DNA of 64,000 bases, taken from Tolypeutes matacus. Taxonomy: Eukaryota; Chordata; Mammalia; Cingulata; Chlamyphoridae. A program made the position numbers and the translations under genes. The stretch covers positions 3,075,262 to 3,139,261 of the forward strand of contig JAKSZT010038955.1 of the NCBI GenBank assembly GCA_026826555.1, in the 5' to 3' direction. The notes under the pieces were generated by a model. The model did not search any database. It was given only the letters and a program-made list of their open reading frames with translations, and was not told the origin of the DNA. Positions 22,379-35,809 of the stretch are shown here, one piece after another. Position 1 is the stretch's first letter. The number at the start of each line of letters is the position of its first letter.

Positions 22379-25300
22379 CCAAGAATTCTCTATCCAGCAA
22401 AGCTGGCATTCAAAAATGAGGGAGACTTCAAAATATTCATAGATAAACAGAACTTAGGAGAGTATGTTATTAAGAAACCTGCCCTTCAAGAAATACTAAA
22501 GGGAGGTCTGCAGGTTGGAGGAAAAAAAAAAAGGAGAGAGAGAGTTGGAGGAGGGTGTAAGATCAACTAAAAGACAAAAAGAGAAATAAAAACACAATAT
22601 GACATACATAAACCCAAAGAAAATATGGCTAATGTAAGTAATTTCTTGAGAGTAATATCACTGAATGTTTTTTGAGATTTATTTTATTTATTTATCTCCC
22701 CCTTGCTGCTTGTGCTTGCCATGTCCATTTGCTGTGTGTGTTTCTGTGTCTGCTTGTCTCCCTTTGTTGTGTCATCTTGCTGTGCCAGCTCACTGTGCCA
22801 CAGCAGGCCAGACTGTCTTCACCAGGAGGCCCCAGGAATCAAACCACCTGAGCCACATCCATTTCCAAACACTGAATGTTAATGGATTAAACTCAAGTCA
22901 AGAGACACAGATAGGCAGAATGGATAACGAAATATGATGCATCTATATGTTGTCTAAAAGAAACCCACCTTAGACCACAGGATTCAAGGAGGCTGAAAGT
23001 GAATGGCTAGAAAACAATCTTACAAGCAAACAATAACCAAAAAAAAGCGGGGCGGGAAGGGAAGCTAAAATAATATTGCACAAAATAGACTTTAAATGCA
23101 AAACCATTGTAATAGACAAAGATGGACACTACATATATGAAAAAGGGGTAATTTTTCAAGAAGAAAGAACAATCATAAACATTTATGCACCTAACCAGGG
23201 TGCCTCAAAATACATGAGGCAAAATTGGAAAAACTAAGTGGAGAATCAGATGCCTCTCCAATTATAGTGAGGGATTTTAATACACCATTATCACCATTAG
23301 ACAGAATATCTCAACAGAGAATCAATAAATGAACAAAGACTTTGAATAATACATTAGAAGATCTGGACCTAATAGGCATACACAGAATATTACACCCCAA
23401 TACAAGCAGGATATACATTCTTCACAAGTACACCTAAGTCATTCTCCAAGAAAAATCACATGCTAGGCCACAGAAAAATGTTCAATGAATTCAGAAAGAT
23501 TGAGATTATACAATGTAGTTTCTCCTACCACAATGGAATGAAGCTGGAAATCAGTATGGGACAGACAACCAGATTAGGTACAAAGATATGGAAGTTAAAT
23601 AACACACTCTTAGACAAATAATGAGTGAAGGAGGAAGTATCAAAGGAAATCAGTAACTACCTTAAAATGAATGAAAATGAAAACACAACATCTCAAAACC
23701 TACGGGATGCAGCAAAAGCTGTACTGAGAGGGAAATTCATAGCCATAAATGCATATATCAAAGAAGAAGAAAGAACTACAATTGAAGATCTAACTGCACT
23801 CCTGGAGGAATTAGAAAAAGAACAACAAACTAACCCCAAAGGAAGTAGAAAGAAGGAAACAAAGATTAGAGCACATCTAAATGAAATAGAAAATAAGAAA
23901 GTCCTAGAAAAAAGTAAACATTTCCAAAATCTGGTTCTTCAAGAAGATAAATAAAATTGACTAGACTAACAAAGAAAAAAAGAAAGCAGATGCACACACA
24001 CAAAATAAGAAATGAGGAAGGGGATATCACCACTAAACCCACAGAAATAAAAAGTATCATAAGATTATACTTGGAAAAATTATATGCCAACAAGAAGGAT
24101 AATTTAGAGGAAATGGACAAATTCCTAGAATCTCGCAAGCAGCCTATATTGATGAAAGAAGAAATTGATGAGCTGAACAGATCAATCATAAGTAAAGAGA
24201 TAGAATCAGTCATCAAACCTCCCAACTAAGAGGATCCCAGGACCAGATGGCTTCACTGGTGAATTATACCAAACATTCCTGAAAGAACTAATAACAATCC
24301 TGCATGAACTCTTCCAAAAAATAGAAGTAGAATGAACATTGTCTAACTCATTCCATGATGCCAACATCACCTGAATACCAAAACCAAAGTACCACAAGAA
24401 AGGAAAATTGCAGACCAATCCCTCTAATGAACCTACATGCTAAAATCCTCAACAAAGTCTTGCTAATCATATTCAACAACACATCAAATGAATTATATAC
24501 CATGACCAAGTGGGTTTCATCCCGGGTATGCAAGGATGGTTCAACATAAGAAAATCAGTCAATGTAATACACCACATAAACAGACCAAAAGACAAAAATA
24601 CATGATCATCTCTATAGATGCTGAAAAAGCATTCAACAAAATACAGCACACTTTCCTGATTAAAAAAAAAAACACTGCAAAAGATAGGAATAAAAGGAAA
24701 CTTTCGGAACATGATAAAGGGAATATACGAAAAACCCACAGCTAACAATATATTCAATGGTGAAATCCTAAAAGCTTTCCCTCTAAGATCAGGAACAAGA
24801 CAAGGATGTCCACTATCACCACTCTTTTTTAACATTGTCTTAGAAATACTTGCTTGAGCCCGAGACAAGAAAAAGATATAAAAGGCATCCACATTGGAAA
24901 CGAAGAAGTATAAATTTCACTACTTGCAGAAGACATGATCTGATACATAGAAAGCCAGCCCTGAGAAATATACAACAAAGCTTCTAGAAGTTATAAATGA
25001 GTTCAATAAAGTCACAGGTTATGAGATCAATGCACAAACATCAGTAGCATTTCTGTCCACCAATAATGAGCAATCTGAGGAGGAAATCAAGAAAAAAATA
25101 CCATTTACAATAGTAAGAATCAAATACTTAGGAATAAATTTAACTAAAGATGTAAAGGATTTATACACAGAAAAAAAAACACAACACTGTTAAAGGAAAT
25201 CAAAGAAGACTCAAATAAATTGAAGAATATTCCTTATTCATGGTTGGGAAGACTAAAAGTCATTAAGTTGTCTATCCTACCCAAACTAACCTACAGATTT

Positions 25301-26800
25301 AATGCAATCCCAATAAAAATCAATACAGCACTTTTAACTGAATTGGAAAAACTATGAAATTTATTTGGAAGGTCAAGAGGCCCTGAATAGCCAAAGATGT
25401 ATTGAAAAAGAAAAATGAAACTGGAAAAATGACACTACCTGACGTTAAAACATACAACAAAGCTACATGTTCAAAACTGCATGGTATTACCACAGGTGGT
25501 AATCAACCAATGGAACCTATCTGAGAGTTCTGATATGGATCCTCATATAAACAGTGATCTGATATTTGACAGGGCCACCAAGCCTACTCAACTGGGAGAG
25601 AATGGCCTCTTCAACAAATGGTGCTTGAAGAACTGGATATCTATATCCAAAAGAATGAAAGAGGAACACTATCTTACACCATATACAAAAATCAGCTCAA
25701 GATGGATAAAAGATCTAAATTTATAAGAGTCATGACCATGAAGACCTTGGAAGATAATGTAGGGAAACACCTACAGGACCTTGTAATAGGAAATGGCTTC
25801 ATGAACTTCACACTGAAACATGAGCAGTGAAAGAAAAAATAAATAAATGGGATCCCGCAAAATTAAAAACTTTTGCACCTCAAAGAAGGTTATCAAGAAA
25901 GTACCCATTGGGAGAAAATATTTGGCAACCGTATATCTGATAGGAGCCTAGTATCCATTATACAAGGAAATCCTACACCTCAAAATTAAAAAGACAAACA
26001 ACCGATTTTAAAAATCATCAAGCAACTTGAAAAGACACTTCTCCAAGGAAGAAATACAAATGGCTAAAAGCACATGAAAGATGTTCTACATTACTAGCTA
26101 TTAGGGAAAATCAAATCAAAACTACATTGAGATACCATCTTATACCCATTAAATTGGTGGCTATTTTTAAAGCAGAGGACTACAAGTGTTGAGGATGTGG
26201 GGGAATGGGAACCCTCATCCACTGCTAGTGGGAATGTAGAATGTTCCAGCCATTGTGGAGGACAGTTTGGTGGTTCCTCAAAAAACTAACTGTAGAACTG
26301 CCATATGATCCAGCAATTCTACTGCTGGGTATATACCTAGAGGAATTGAAAGCAAGGACACAAAGAGATATATGCACACCAATGTTCATAGTGGCATTAT
26401 CCACTATTGTCAAAAGTTGGAATCAACCAAGGTGCCCATCAACAGAAGAATGGATAAACAAAATGAGGTACATACATATAATGGAATATTACTCAGCTGT
26501 AAGGAAGAATACAGTGCTAACACACAGGATAACAAAGATGAATCTTGAGTACCTTATATTGAGTGAAGCAAGCCAGGCACTGAAGACAAATATTACATAA
26601 CTTTGCTGATATGAATTAAGCAAAATTGAGCACACTCAGAGATCCATTTTCTGGAAAATGGGTTTACAGGAAATAGAAAGGGGGAAGAAAGTTGTGAGCA
26701 AATGCCCATCTGGGCATAATCTATGATAAGGTGGAAGTGTGAAGAGCTATGAATACTAACTCATATAAGTAGTGTGGAATAATAAGAATTAAAAAGTGGA
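22379..26800 (+). mobile_element. L1 element, sense, starting in ORF1 C-terminus
   Basis: It begins with the ORF1 C-terminal text ('AATTCTCTATCCAGCAAAGC', 'AATGAGGGAGACTTC'), then a short inter-ORF region interrupted by a SINE. ORF2 starts near 22881 ('ATGGATTAAACTCAAGTC'). Open pieces at 23625-23954, 24536-24745 and 26241-26600 are remnants of ORF2. The RT active site is degraded (L-A-E-D near 24925). ORF2 ends near 26600, and a short 3'UTR-like segment follows. Dead, moderately old. Confidence 0.85.
22659..22880 (-). mobile_element. DAS-like SINE inserted in L1, with target-site duplication
   Basis: An antisense SINE body (22670-22869): T-rich start (the tail), 'GTGTCATCTTGCTGTGCCAG', 'CAGGAGGCCCCAGGAATCAA' and 'CACCTGAGCCACATCC' (the tRNA-like head reversed). 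It is flanked by a perfect 11-bp direct repeat, CACTGAATGTT, at 22659-22669 and 22870-22880. This is a clean target-site duplication and shows that the SINE landed in the L1 after that L1 inserted. Confidence 0.9.
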
Positions 26801-26829
26801 CCAACCAACAATGAAATGCGAAACTGAAT

Positions 26830-28405
26830 AGAAAAAAATATATAGAATGAATTAAAAGGCCTGAATAATGAGGAGACAGGGAAGGAAAAAAGAAAGGACA
26901 AAAAGAAAAAAGTTTAAAAAAGAAAGAAAACAGACTAGACAAGATAGAAATAAAAACCAGAAAAATTGAGAACTAAATAAAGAGACGTGAAATGTAAGAA
27001 CAACAACAGAAAGTAGAAGGTAGAAAGATGAAGGAAGGGAAAAAAAAAAAGCATTGGTAGACAAAATTGGTGTACACTGAAAAGGGGAAATCAAGGGAGC
27101 GGAAACAGAGCAAACAATAAACAAGCCAGCAGCACTTCATTAAAGAAAAATGGGGGTGGGGGGTGAAAGAGGGAAGAAAAACAATAAAACAAACAAAAAA
27201 ACCCACACAAGATAGGAGTCAAACAAAATCTAAGGCAAAACAGCCTTCCCTCTTAAGCCCCTTTAGAGCTTCTCAGGCTGCTGATGTTCATTAATCAATT
27301 ACCCTGCAGCCTTCCATCTGTAGGTTGTGAAGTGTGTTTTAGCGAGTAAAGTAAGTTAAAGTTTTAAAGAAAGTAATCCTTCTTAGAAAAAATAAGAGAC
27401 CCAATAGAATCTAATACAAAAATAATGTCTCTGTTTTCCCTGTCCTAAAGTATCAGCTGGATGTTTGATATCCTGGTGGATCACTATTCTACAAGGAGCT
27501 GGGAATTGAACTAGGGACCTTGTATATTCAAGGTGGAAACTCCTCCACTGAGCTAAACTTTCTTGTTCAGGTCACTTAGCTCTTCTGAATGCTATCTAGT
27601 CACTTTCTCTTGGGCAGGTTGACTCTTTGCAGTTAGATAAATTCCTGATGATTAGGAGTCTTTCCCCGTCCTGTTTCTATTCTTATTACTTTCTGTGCCA
27701 GGGCAGCAGGATGTAATAGCTTGTGTGAGGGGATTCCCCCTCACCTCTCCCTGTTGGGTTTAAATACCTTTTGAAATTCAAATGGGACCCTGGTGACACA
27801 GCTCACTGCAGAAAAATGACTCTCAACCCTCTTAGAGACCACTCTCTCCTCCCAGGGAACCCTAAATAGGCACTTAGAAGCTTATTAAGAGCTTCCTACT
27901 GCATGCTTCCTATAGGGTGTTTGAAATTTTGATAGCTTTCAGCACAGGACAAGTCAATTGCCTGACACCACCCTTTTCAGGCCAAATTTCTCTATCCTAG
28001 GGTGGTTAGATAAACTAGGCTGCCTCAGCAGATTCACCTCTCCCCTCTTCCTGGTACCATCTCAAGCCAATAGTATGTTCCTCAAAGGTGAAAAGGGGTC
28101 CAGGCAACCAAACCAACAGAAAGGAACCCCCTCTCCACCCTTTACCAGAACACTCCCACTCTTGGAGAAAGCTACCTCCCACTGGGTGGTCAGTGGAAGT
28201 CAGGGCTTGGGGCTCACAGCAACTTTGCCTTGAGAGTGGGGCTTAGCCATCCTGCACTTTCCAGCTTCAGAGGAAAGAAACTCAGGGTTTTACATTGAGC
28301 AATTACCTCTTTATCCAGATCTCTCCAGATTGATGCCTTGAAGCCTCCTGCTCTGTGGGTTCCCAAAAGAGCCCACTCAGGCAGGATCTTGCCTCTACTC
28401 AGCCA
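26830..28405 (-). mobile_element. L1 5'UTR-like region, antisense
   Basis: 26.83-27.24 kb is purine-rich on the plus strand and resembles 36.9-37.5 kb, the ORF1-proximal 5'UTR of the minus-strand L1. 27.24-28.4 kb is more GC-rich and on the minus strand starts with a G/A-rich leader including AAAATGGCTGAG, as expected near an L1 5' end. It is diverged from the 38 kb copy, so it is probably another subfamily. It may be the 5' end of a separate antisense L1 whose body is missing. The identification is by resemblance only. Confidence 0.45.
27494..27559 (-). repeat. tRNA-like sequence inside the L1 5'UTR-like region
   Basis: On the minus strand: 'TTTAGCTCAGTGG' (A-box/D-arm position), a possible anticodon stem CCTTG...CAAGG, then 'AGTTCAATTCCCAGCTCC' (B-box/T-arm position). 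This looks like a decayed tRNA gene or the head of a tRNA-derived SINE. No acceptor stem can be completed, so it is not a functional tRNA. Confidence 0.45.
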
Positions 28406-29235
28406 TTTTTTTGTGAGAGAGATGGTGAGTGCACACTTAAACTGATGCCATATTGCACCACTCTTTCACTTTTGATGCTTGTGCTGGCATTGTTCCTCTG
28501 TAAGTCTTTTATAGTATATTTCAATCCTTGAATGACCCATTTTAATATACATTGGGATATATTAAATATTTTACTTAAGGTATTGTTCATAGATCTCATT
28601 TTTTCACATCAATGTGCAATGCCATAAACAATGTAATGTTATTTTTTAAATTATTATTTCAGGGTGTCCATTCATTATGGAATATTTCAGGTAATTGTTG
28701 CTATAACTACTGGGAATTTATGTAAGACAATAATAGGCCCAAAGTTAGGGTGAGGCATACTAGTTTGTCTTTCTTTTGTATTTGGAAATTCTTGTAAGAT
28801 TATAGGGAATCCCTAGATTGCCATGCTGATTTTACAAATACCACTCACTGGTGAACAACAGGAATGTGTTAGCACACATATTTCAGGGACTAAAAATCCA
28901 AAATTGAAGCACAAACAAGATCTTGCTTTCTTCCCTAAATCCTTAGCATTGTTACTGTCTTGCCCTAAACCTACAGTTCATTAGCTTATATATCTTCCTC
29001 CCATTATATTACAGTCTCTCAATTTTCCGCTGACTTCCAAACTCTCACTACTCTCATTGCATCCAAATTTCTTCTCATATACACACACCAGGATGGCTAG
29101 AATAAAATATTAGGTTTTTGAGGGGATGTGAATGGATTATTAATCGATTTTATATAGGAGGAATGGGTTCTGATGCATGCTACAACACAGATGAATATTG
29201 AAATGTCTTATAAAGTTCAACAAATCAAGTACAAA
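28406..29235. other. Intergenic DNA with a short old L1-tail scrap
   Basis: Mostly unrecognised AT-rich DNA. 29160-29230 resembles an old L1 3' segment ('ATGCTACAACACAGATGAAT', 'AAATCAAGTACAAAAGG'). No genes are supported. Confidence 0.4.
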
Positions 29236-31941
29236 AGGTGAAAAAAATTTTTTAATTAATTTATTTTTTATTGTGGGTAAAAATCAAAATTTTCAAAATA
29301 CATACCAATATTTGTAAAATGATATATAAATATATATGTATATATGTGCATTTGCTTACAGAAATGTTATTTATATATATATATATTTTTTTTTGTTTTT
29401 TTAAGAGGTGCTTAGATTACCTAAAATATTACACGGATCCCACTGGGATTCCCATGTTGTCCACCTCCCACACCTCCCACCACATCCCACACAAACATCT
29501 CCCACAAGTGTGGCCCACCACCCTCAATGGACTTACACATCCTGGGGCCTTGGCACCAACCATAGACCATAGTTCACATCATAGACCACACTCTCTCCCA
29601 CAGAGTTCTGAGCACTGTGTGCTGATTTAAAATGGCCTACATCCATTGCCACAACGGTACTCAGGACAACCTCCAAATCCCAAAGAAGCCCCTGTATTTC
29701 AACTGCTCATCCCCTCCCTGCCTCAAAAGTGTCTAGTGGCCACTGGCTCCACCTCACTGTTATAATTTCTTCCATTGCTAGAATCACCATATGTGTACAA
29801 CAGAATACCATCAAGTCCACTCTAGTCCATAGTACTTCCCCCAATCCTGAGGGGACTGGGATAGTGATGTCCGCTCCACCTCCAAGTGAGAGAGGGCTTA
29901 TATCCCATGGATATGGTGGGTGGGATGATCCTGCCTGCATATGAAGGCCCTCTCCATTCCCTGAGATGGCCTTTGCCCATCGTTGTCTCCTCACCAGGTG
30001 ACTTAGATGAATCCATTGAGCTGTAGGGTAGGAGTTGCAGCTCCACTGAGATTCCACGCACACCTGGCACATAGGTAGGCCAGAGGCTCCAGTCTCTGGA
30101 AGTATACCTAAAATCTCCAGCATCACATATAGGTTTGAATAGAAGGGACTGATGAACCATGTGCAGGGAGGATTTATTTGAGTCCAATTCTGTCACTCTC
30201 AGGAGCACAAATTCCAAAATAGAGACCACTGATAAGGCATCAGTCTCTGGGGCTATCCCCCCTTATATAGGACCTGGTGGCCTCCAGAGCTCTAAGGGGT
30301 CCCTCTGTGTGGGGTGATAGTCACTTACATGTTCTATGAGCTCCTTCTGAGGTGTGCGTAAGAGTTACTTCTGGGATGACCTCCCGACTCTCTTTGAAGT
30401 CTCTTAGCCACTTGAACTCATTTGTCTTTACCTTTTCACCCTTTTATTCAAGGTCTTTTTCCAGTTGTGTTGCCAGTTGGCACTTGGTATTAATCCCTTG
30501 TTGCCAGGAAGACACATACCCGGGAGTTATGTCCCACATTGGGGGGAAGGTAATGCAAACATATGCTGAGTTTGGCTTAGAGAGAGGCCACATTTGAGCA
30601 ACAAGGAGGCTCTCAGGTGGCAACCCTTAGGCACCCCACAACTGCAGGCTAGGTCTCAGTTACAAGAGCAGACTCACAAGTGTAGTCATCAATAAAAAGA
30701 ACACATAAGTGGGTCATCCTCTTTTGACAGACACTGTCCCTACACTCAGAGGACCATTGCTGCTCCCTTGGAGACTGTGGCAGAGCTCTCCAGGCTAGGA
30801 ATTCAGATTCCCTCATTTATTGTGTGATTGTCTACCCATCGTGACCATGCCCCATCTTTTGATCTTTTGATCGATTTTGTATATCTTTAATGTATATTCG
30901 GATGAACTAATTCCCATGAAACCCCCTCCCAGACACCACCCCATCAATAATCCCCTGCAGTACCCATTGTAACCCTTCTGTGATCCAAATCCTCCATGAA
31001 CATGTAGTCCATAAAATAATCAAATACACTTACTAGGAAAAAGAAACAACTATGATAAACTTACATGCAAGAGACAAACATAAGGAAACTCAGGGAAAAA
31101 AAAACAAACAAATAATGAAACAAAAATCAAAACAAAACAAAATATAATTAGCAGATTGGGACATTCAAAAAATGGGGAAAAAAGCAAAAGAAATGCCTTT
31201 AAATATATATATATTCTTTTTTTTTTTCCTTCCTTTTATCACTGTGTTATCAGATGTCCGGTGTGCCCTGACACCTTCCCCCTCTCAATCCCCATTGTCT
31301 CCCAATTTTTCATTTAATTTTCAAAGAAGTTTTAGGTCACAGCAAAGTCACACACGGAGTGCCAGAGACTCCCAGATACCAAACCACCCCCCTTCCCCAC
31401 CCCATATTAACCTCGCCGCCCCCTTTTTTTGGATGTTAGCATTGTTATAACTGGTATACAGATAGCAAAATATAGCAACTAAACATTGTCAATGATTTAC
31501 AGTATAGTTTACAATTTAGATGATACAGTTTAATGATTTTGATGATATTTACCATGTCCTGTGTGCATTACTGTAAGGTAATGAAAAACCTTCCCTATGA
31601 CCACCAAACAACCCATTAGATCTTGACTGTACCCTTCTCCCCAGCTCCCCAGGTCCCTTGATACCCCCCTCTTCCAACCCATAGAATGTCAAGATTCACA
31701 GTTACATGCCCTGGGGATTTGAACCGGCCATTCCTAATCCACCCACCCCCCAGTGCTGCACCACCAAACCCAGGAACACCACCACTCATCTGCCCCATCC
31801 CCCAACATGCAACCACACTCTATCGCTTTACCATAATTTATGTCCATATGGGTGATGGCTCAAAGCCTGCTCTTCTCTTACTCTCCCTTGTTAACCTATC
31901 TTTCAGACAATGGTTCTCAGAGACTGATCACTTTCCTCAGT

Positions 31942-34900
31942 TCAGATCAGTGAGGTCATATACTGTTCATCCTTCAGTGCCTGGCTTGCTTCACTCAACA
32001 TAAGGTCTTCAAGATTCATCCACGTTATTCCATGTATTAGCACTTTGTTCCTTCTTACAGCTGAGTAATATTCCGTTATATGTATGTACCACATTTTGCT
32101 TATCCATTCGTCTGTTGATGGGCACCGGGACTGATTCCAACTTTTGGCAATGGTTAACAATGCCGCTATGAACATTGGTGTGCATATATATGTTTGTATT
32201 TTTGTTTTCAGTTCTTCTGGGTATATACCCAGCAGTGGAATTGCTGGACCATATGGGAGATCTATTGCTAGTTTTCTAAGGAACCGCCAAAATGTCCTCC
32301 ACAGTGGCTGGACCATACCGCAGTCCCACCAGCAGTGGATGAGGGTTCCTATTCCTCCACATTCTCTCCAACATTTAGTGTCTCCTGTTTTTTTAATAGC
32401 TGCCATTCTGATGGGTGTAAGATGTTATCTCATTGTAGTTTTGATTTGCATTTCCCTTATAGCAAGTGATGTTGAGCATTTTTTCATGTGCTTTTTAGCC
32501 ATTTGTATTTCTTCCTTGGAGAAGTGTCTTTTCAGGTCACTTGCCCATTTTTTAAATGGGTTGTTTGTCCTTTTATTTTCGAGGTGTAGGATTTCATTAT
32601 ATATGCAGGATATTAGGCTCCTATCAGATATATGGTTGCCGAATATTTTTCCCATTGGGTAGGCTGCCTTTTTATTTTCTTAATAACATCCTTAGAGGTG
32701 CAGAAGTTTTTAATTTTGAGGAGATCCCATTTATCAATTTTTTCTCTTGCTGCTCGTGCTTTGGCTGTGAAGTTCATGAAACCATTTCCTATTACAAGGT
32801 CCTGTAGATGCTTCCCTACATTATCTTTCAAGGTTTTTATGGTTTTGGCTCTTATATTTAAATCTTTAATCAATCTTGAGTTGGTTTTTGTATAAGGTGT
32901 GAGGTGGTATTCTTCTCCCATTCTTTTGGATATGGATATCCAGTTCTCCAAGCACCAGTTGTTAAGAGGCCACTCTCTCCCGACTGAGTGGGCTTCATGG
33001 CCTTGTTAAATATCAGATGCCTGTATATGTGAGGATCTATATCAGAACTCTCAATCCGGTTCCATTGGTCTGTAGGTCTATCCTTGTGCCAATACCATGC
33101 AGTTTTGATCACTGTACCTTTGTAGTATGTTTTAAAGTCAGGTGATGTGATACCTCCAACTTCATTTTTCTTTTTCAATATATCTTTGGCAATTCGGGGC
33201 CTCTTGCCTCTCCAAATATATTTTGTGGTTAGTTTTTCCAGTTCCTTAAAATATATAGTGTTGACTTTTATTGGGATTGCATTAAATCTGTAGATTAGTT
33301 TGGGTAGGATAGACATCTTGATGATGTTTAGGCTTCCATTCCATGAACAGGGAATATTTTTCCATTTATTTAAGTCTTCTTTGATTTCCTTTAGCAGTGT
33401 TGTGTAGTTTTCTGTATATAAGTCCTTTACATCTTTAGTTAAATTTATTCCTAGGTATTTGATTCTTTTATTTACTATTGTAAATGGAATTTTTTCCTGA
33501 TTTCCTCCTCAGTTTGCTGGTTATTGGTGTACAGAAATGCTACTGATTTTTCAGCATTGATCTTATAGCCTGCACCATTACTGAACTCCTTTATAAGTTC
33601 TAGAAGCCTTGCTATCGATTTCTCAGGGCTTTCTACGTTTAGGATCATGTCATCTGCAAATAATTAAATTTTTACTTCTTCTTTTCCAATCTGAATGCCT
33701 TTTATGTCCTTTTTTTGTCTCAGTGCCCGTGCAAGTACTTCTAAGACAATGTTAAATAGGAGTGGTGATAGTGGGCATCCTTGTCTTGTTCCCGATCTCA
33801 GAGGGAAGGCTTTTAGGATTTTACCGTTGAAAATGATGTTAGCTTTGGGTTTTTCATATATACCCTTTATAATTTTCAGAAAGTTTCCATCTATTCCTAT
33901 CTTTTGTAGTGTTTTTATGAGGAAAGAGTGCTGTATTTTGTCGAATGCTTTTTCTGCATCTATAGATTTGATCATGTGATTTTTGTCTTTCAGTTTGTTT
34001 ATGTGGTGTATTACATTGATTGAATTTCTTATATTGAACCATCCTTGCATACCTGGGATGAAACCCACTTGGTCCTGGTGTATAATCCTTTTGATATATT
34101 GTTGAATGCGATTAGCAAGTATTTTGATAAGGATTTTAGCATCTAGGTTCATTAGAGAAATAGGTCTGCAATTTTCCATTCTTGTGGTATCTTTATTTGG
34201 TTTTGGTATTAGGGTAATTTTGGATTCATAGAATGAGTTAGGTAATATTCCTTCTACTTCTATTTTTTGGAAGAGCTTAAGTAGAATTGGTGTTAGCTCT
34301 TTCTGAAATGTTTGGTAGAATTCAGCTGTGAAGCCATCTGGTCCTGGAATCTTCTTATTTGGGAGGTTTTTAATGACTGAGTCTATCTCTTTACTTGTAA
34401 TTGGGCTGTTGAGTTCATCTATTTCTTCCTTCATCAATGACGGCTGTTTGTGGGTTTCTAGAAATTTGTCCATTTCCTCTAAATTGTCATTCTTGTTGGC
34501 ATATAATTTTTCAAAGTATCCTCTTATGATACTCTTTATTTCTGTGGGTTCAGTACTGATATCACCTTGCTCATTCCTTATTTTTTATATTTGTATCTGT
34601 TCTCTCTTTTACTTTGTTAGTCTGTCTAAGGGTGTGTCAATTTTGTTGATATTCTCAAAGAACCAGCTTTTGGTTTTGTTTATTGTTTCCAGTGCTTTCT
34701 TATTCTCTATTTCATTTAGTTCTGCTCTAATCTTGGTTATTTCCTGCTTTCTACTTCCTTTAGGTTGAGTTTGTTGTTGTTTTTCCAATTCCTCCAAGTG
34801 GGCAGTTAGGTCTTCAATTTTAGCTCTTTCTTCTTTTTTAATATATGAATTTATGGTTAAGAACTTCCCTCTCAGGACTGCTTTTGCTGCATCCCATAGG

Positions 34901-35660
34901 TTTTGATATGTTGTGTTGTAGTTTTCATTAGTTTCAAGGTAGTGCCTAACCTGTTTCTCTGGCCCTTATTGATGTCCAACTTCATTCCGTTGTGGTCAGA
35001 GAAATTACTTTGTATAATCTCAATCTTTCTGATTTCATTGAGTGTTGTTTTGTGGCCTAGCATGTGGTCTACTTTGGAATATGTTCCATGTGCACTGGAG
35101 AAGAATGTAAATCCTGCTGTATTTGGGTGTAGTGTTATGTATATGTCTATTAAGTCCAAATCTTCTAATGTATTGTTGAGTGCCTTAGTTTCTTTATTGA
35201 TTCTCTGTCTAGATGTTCTGTCTAATGATGATAGTGGTGTGTTGAAGTCCCCTGCTATAATTGTAGAGGAATTTATTTCTCCTCTTAGTTTTTCCAGAGA
35301 TTGCCACACGTATTTTGAGGCACCTCGATTAGGTGCGTAAATGTTGATGTTTGTTCTCTCTTCTTGAGAGATTACCCCTTTTACTAATATGTAGTGTCCA
35401 ACTTTGTCTCTTACAATAGTTTTGCATTTAAATTCTATTTTGTCTGATATTAGAATAGCTACTCCTGCCGTTTTTTGGCTATTGTTAGCTTGTAAAATGG
35501 TTTTCCAGCCATTCACTTTCAGCCTCCTTGTATCCCTGGGCCGAAAGTGGGTTTCTTGTAGACAGCTTATAGATGGATCATATTTTCTTATCCATTCTGC
35601 CAATCTGTGTCTTTTGATTGGTGAATTTAATCCATTAACATTCAGTGTTATTACTCATAA
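31942..35660 (-). pseudogene. L1 ORF2 (endonuclease / reverse transcriptase), disrupted
   Basis: ORF2p nicks target DNA and reverse-transcribes L1 RNA. The endonuclease part is largely open (35603-34872): QETHF, TAGVAILISDK, AGDFNTPLS and SDHNGMKLDI are the APE-type catalytic blocks. The RT part is open from 34473 to 33664, with ADEKAFDK-like [14 protein letters not shown], then [15 protein letters not shown]. It ends at a TAA at 33666-33664, one leucine codon upstream of the F-A-D-D active site (LFADDMI encoded at 33663-33643 after the stop). Further open pieces follow (33316-32870, 32951-32613, 32655-32425) and the C-terminal part (32406-31942) with a C-X3-C-type HCWWDC area. Frames shift between pieces, so no full protein can be made. 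Length is close to the usual 3.8 kb. Confidence 0.9.
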
Positions 35661-35809
35661 CGAATTTATTACTTCAGTCATTTTTTCTTTGGGTTAATGT
35701 ATGTCATATATTGTTTTGTTTCTCTTTTTGACTTTTGAGTTGTTTTTAAACTCTCCTCCAACTCTCTCTCCTTTGTTTTTTCCTTTCAACTTGTGGATAT
35801 TCCTTTAGT

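Noticed and set aside
29707..30229. Open frames of 139 and 135 codons
   Set aside because: Inside the L1 3'UTR; copies of the same sequence at 39.9-40.5 and 58.2-58.8 kb do not keep the frame.
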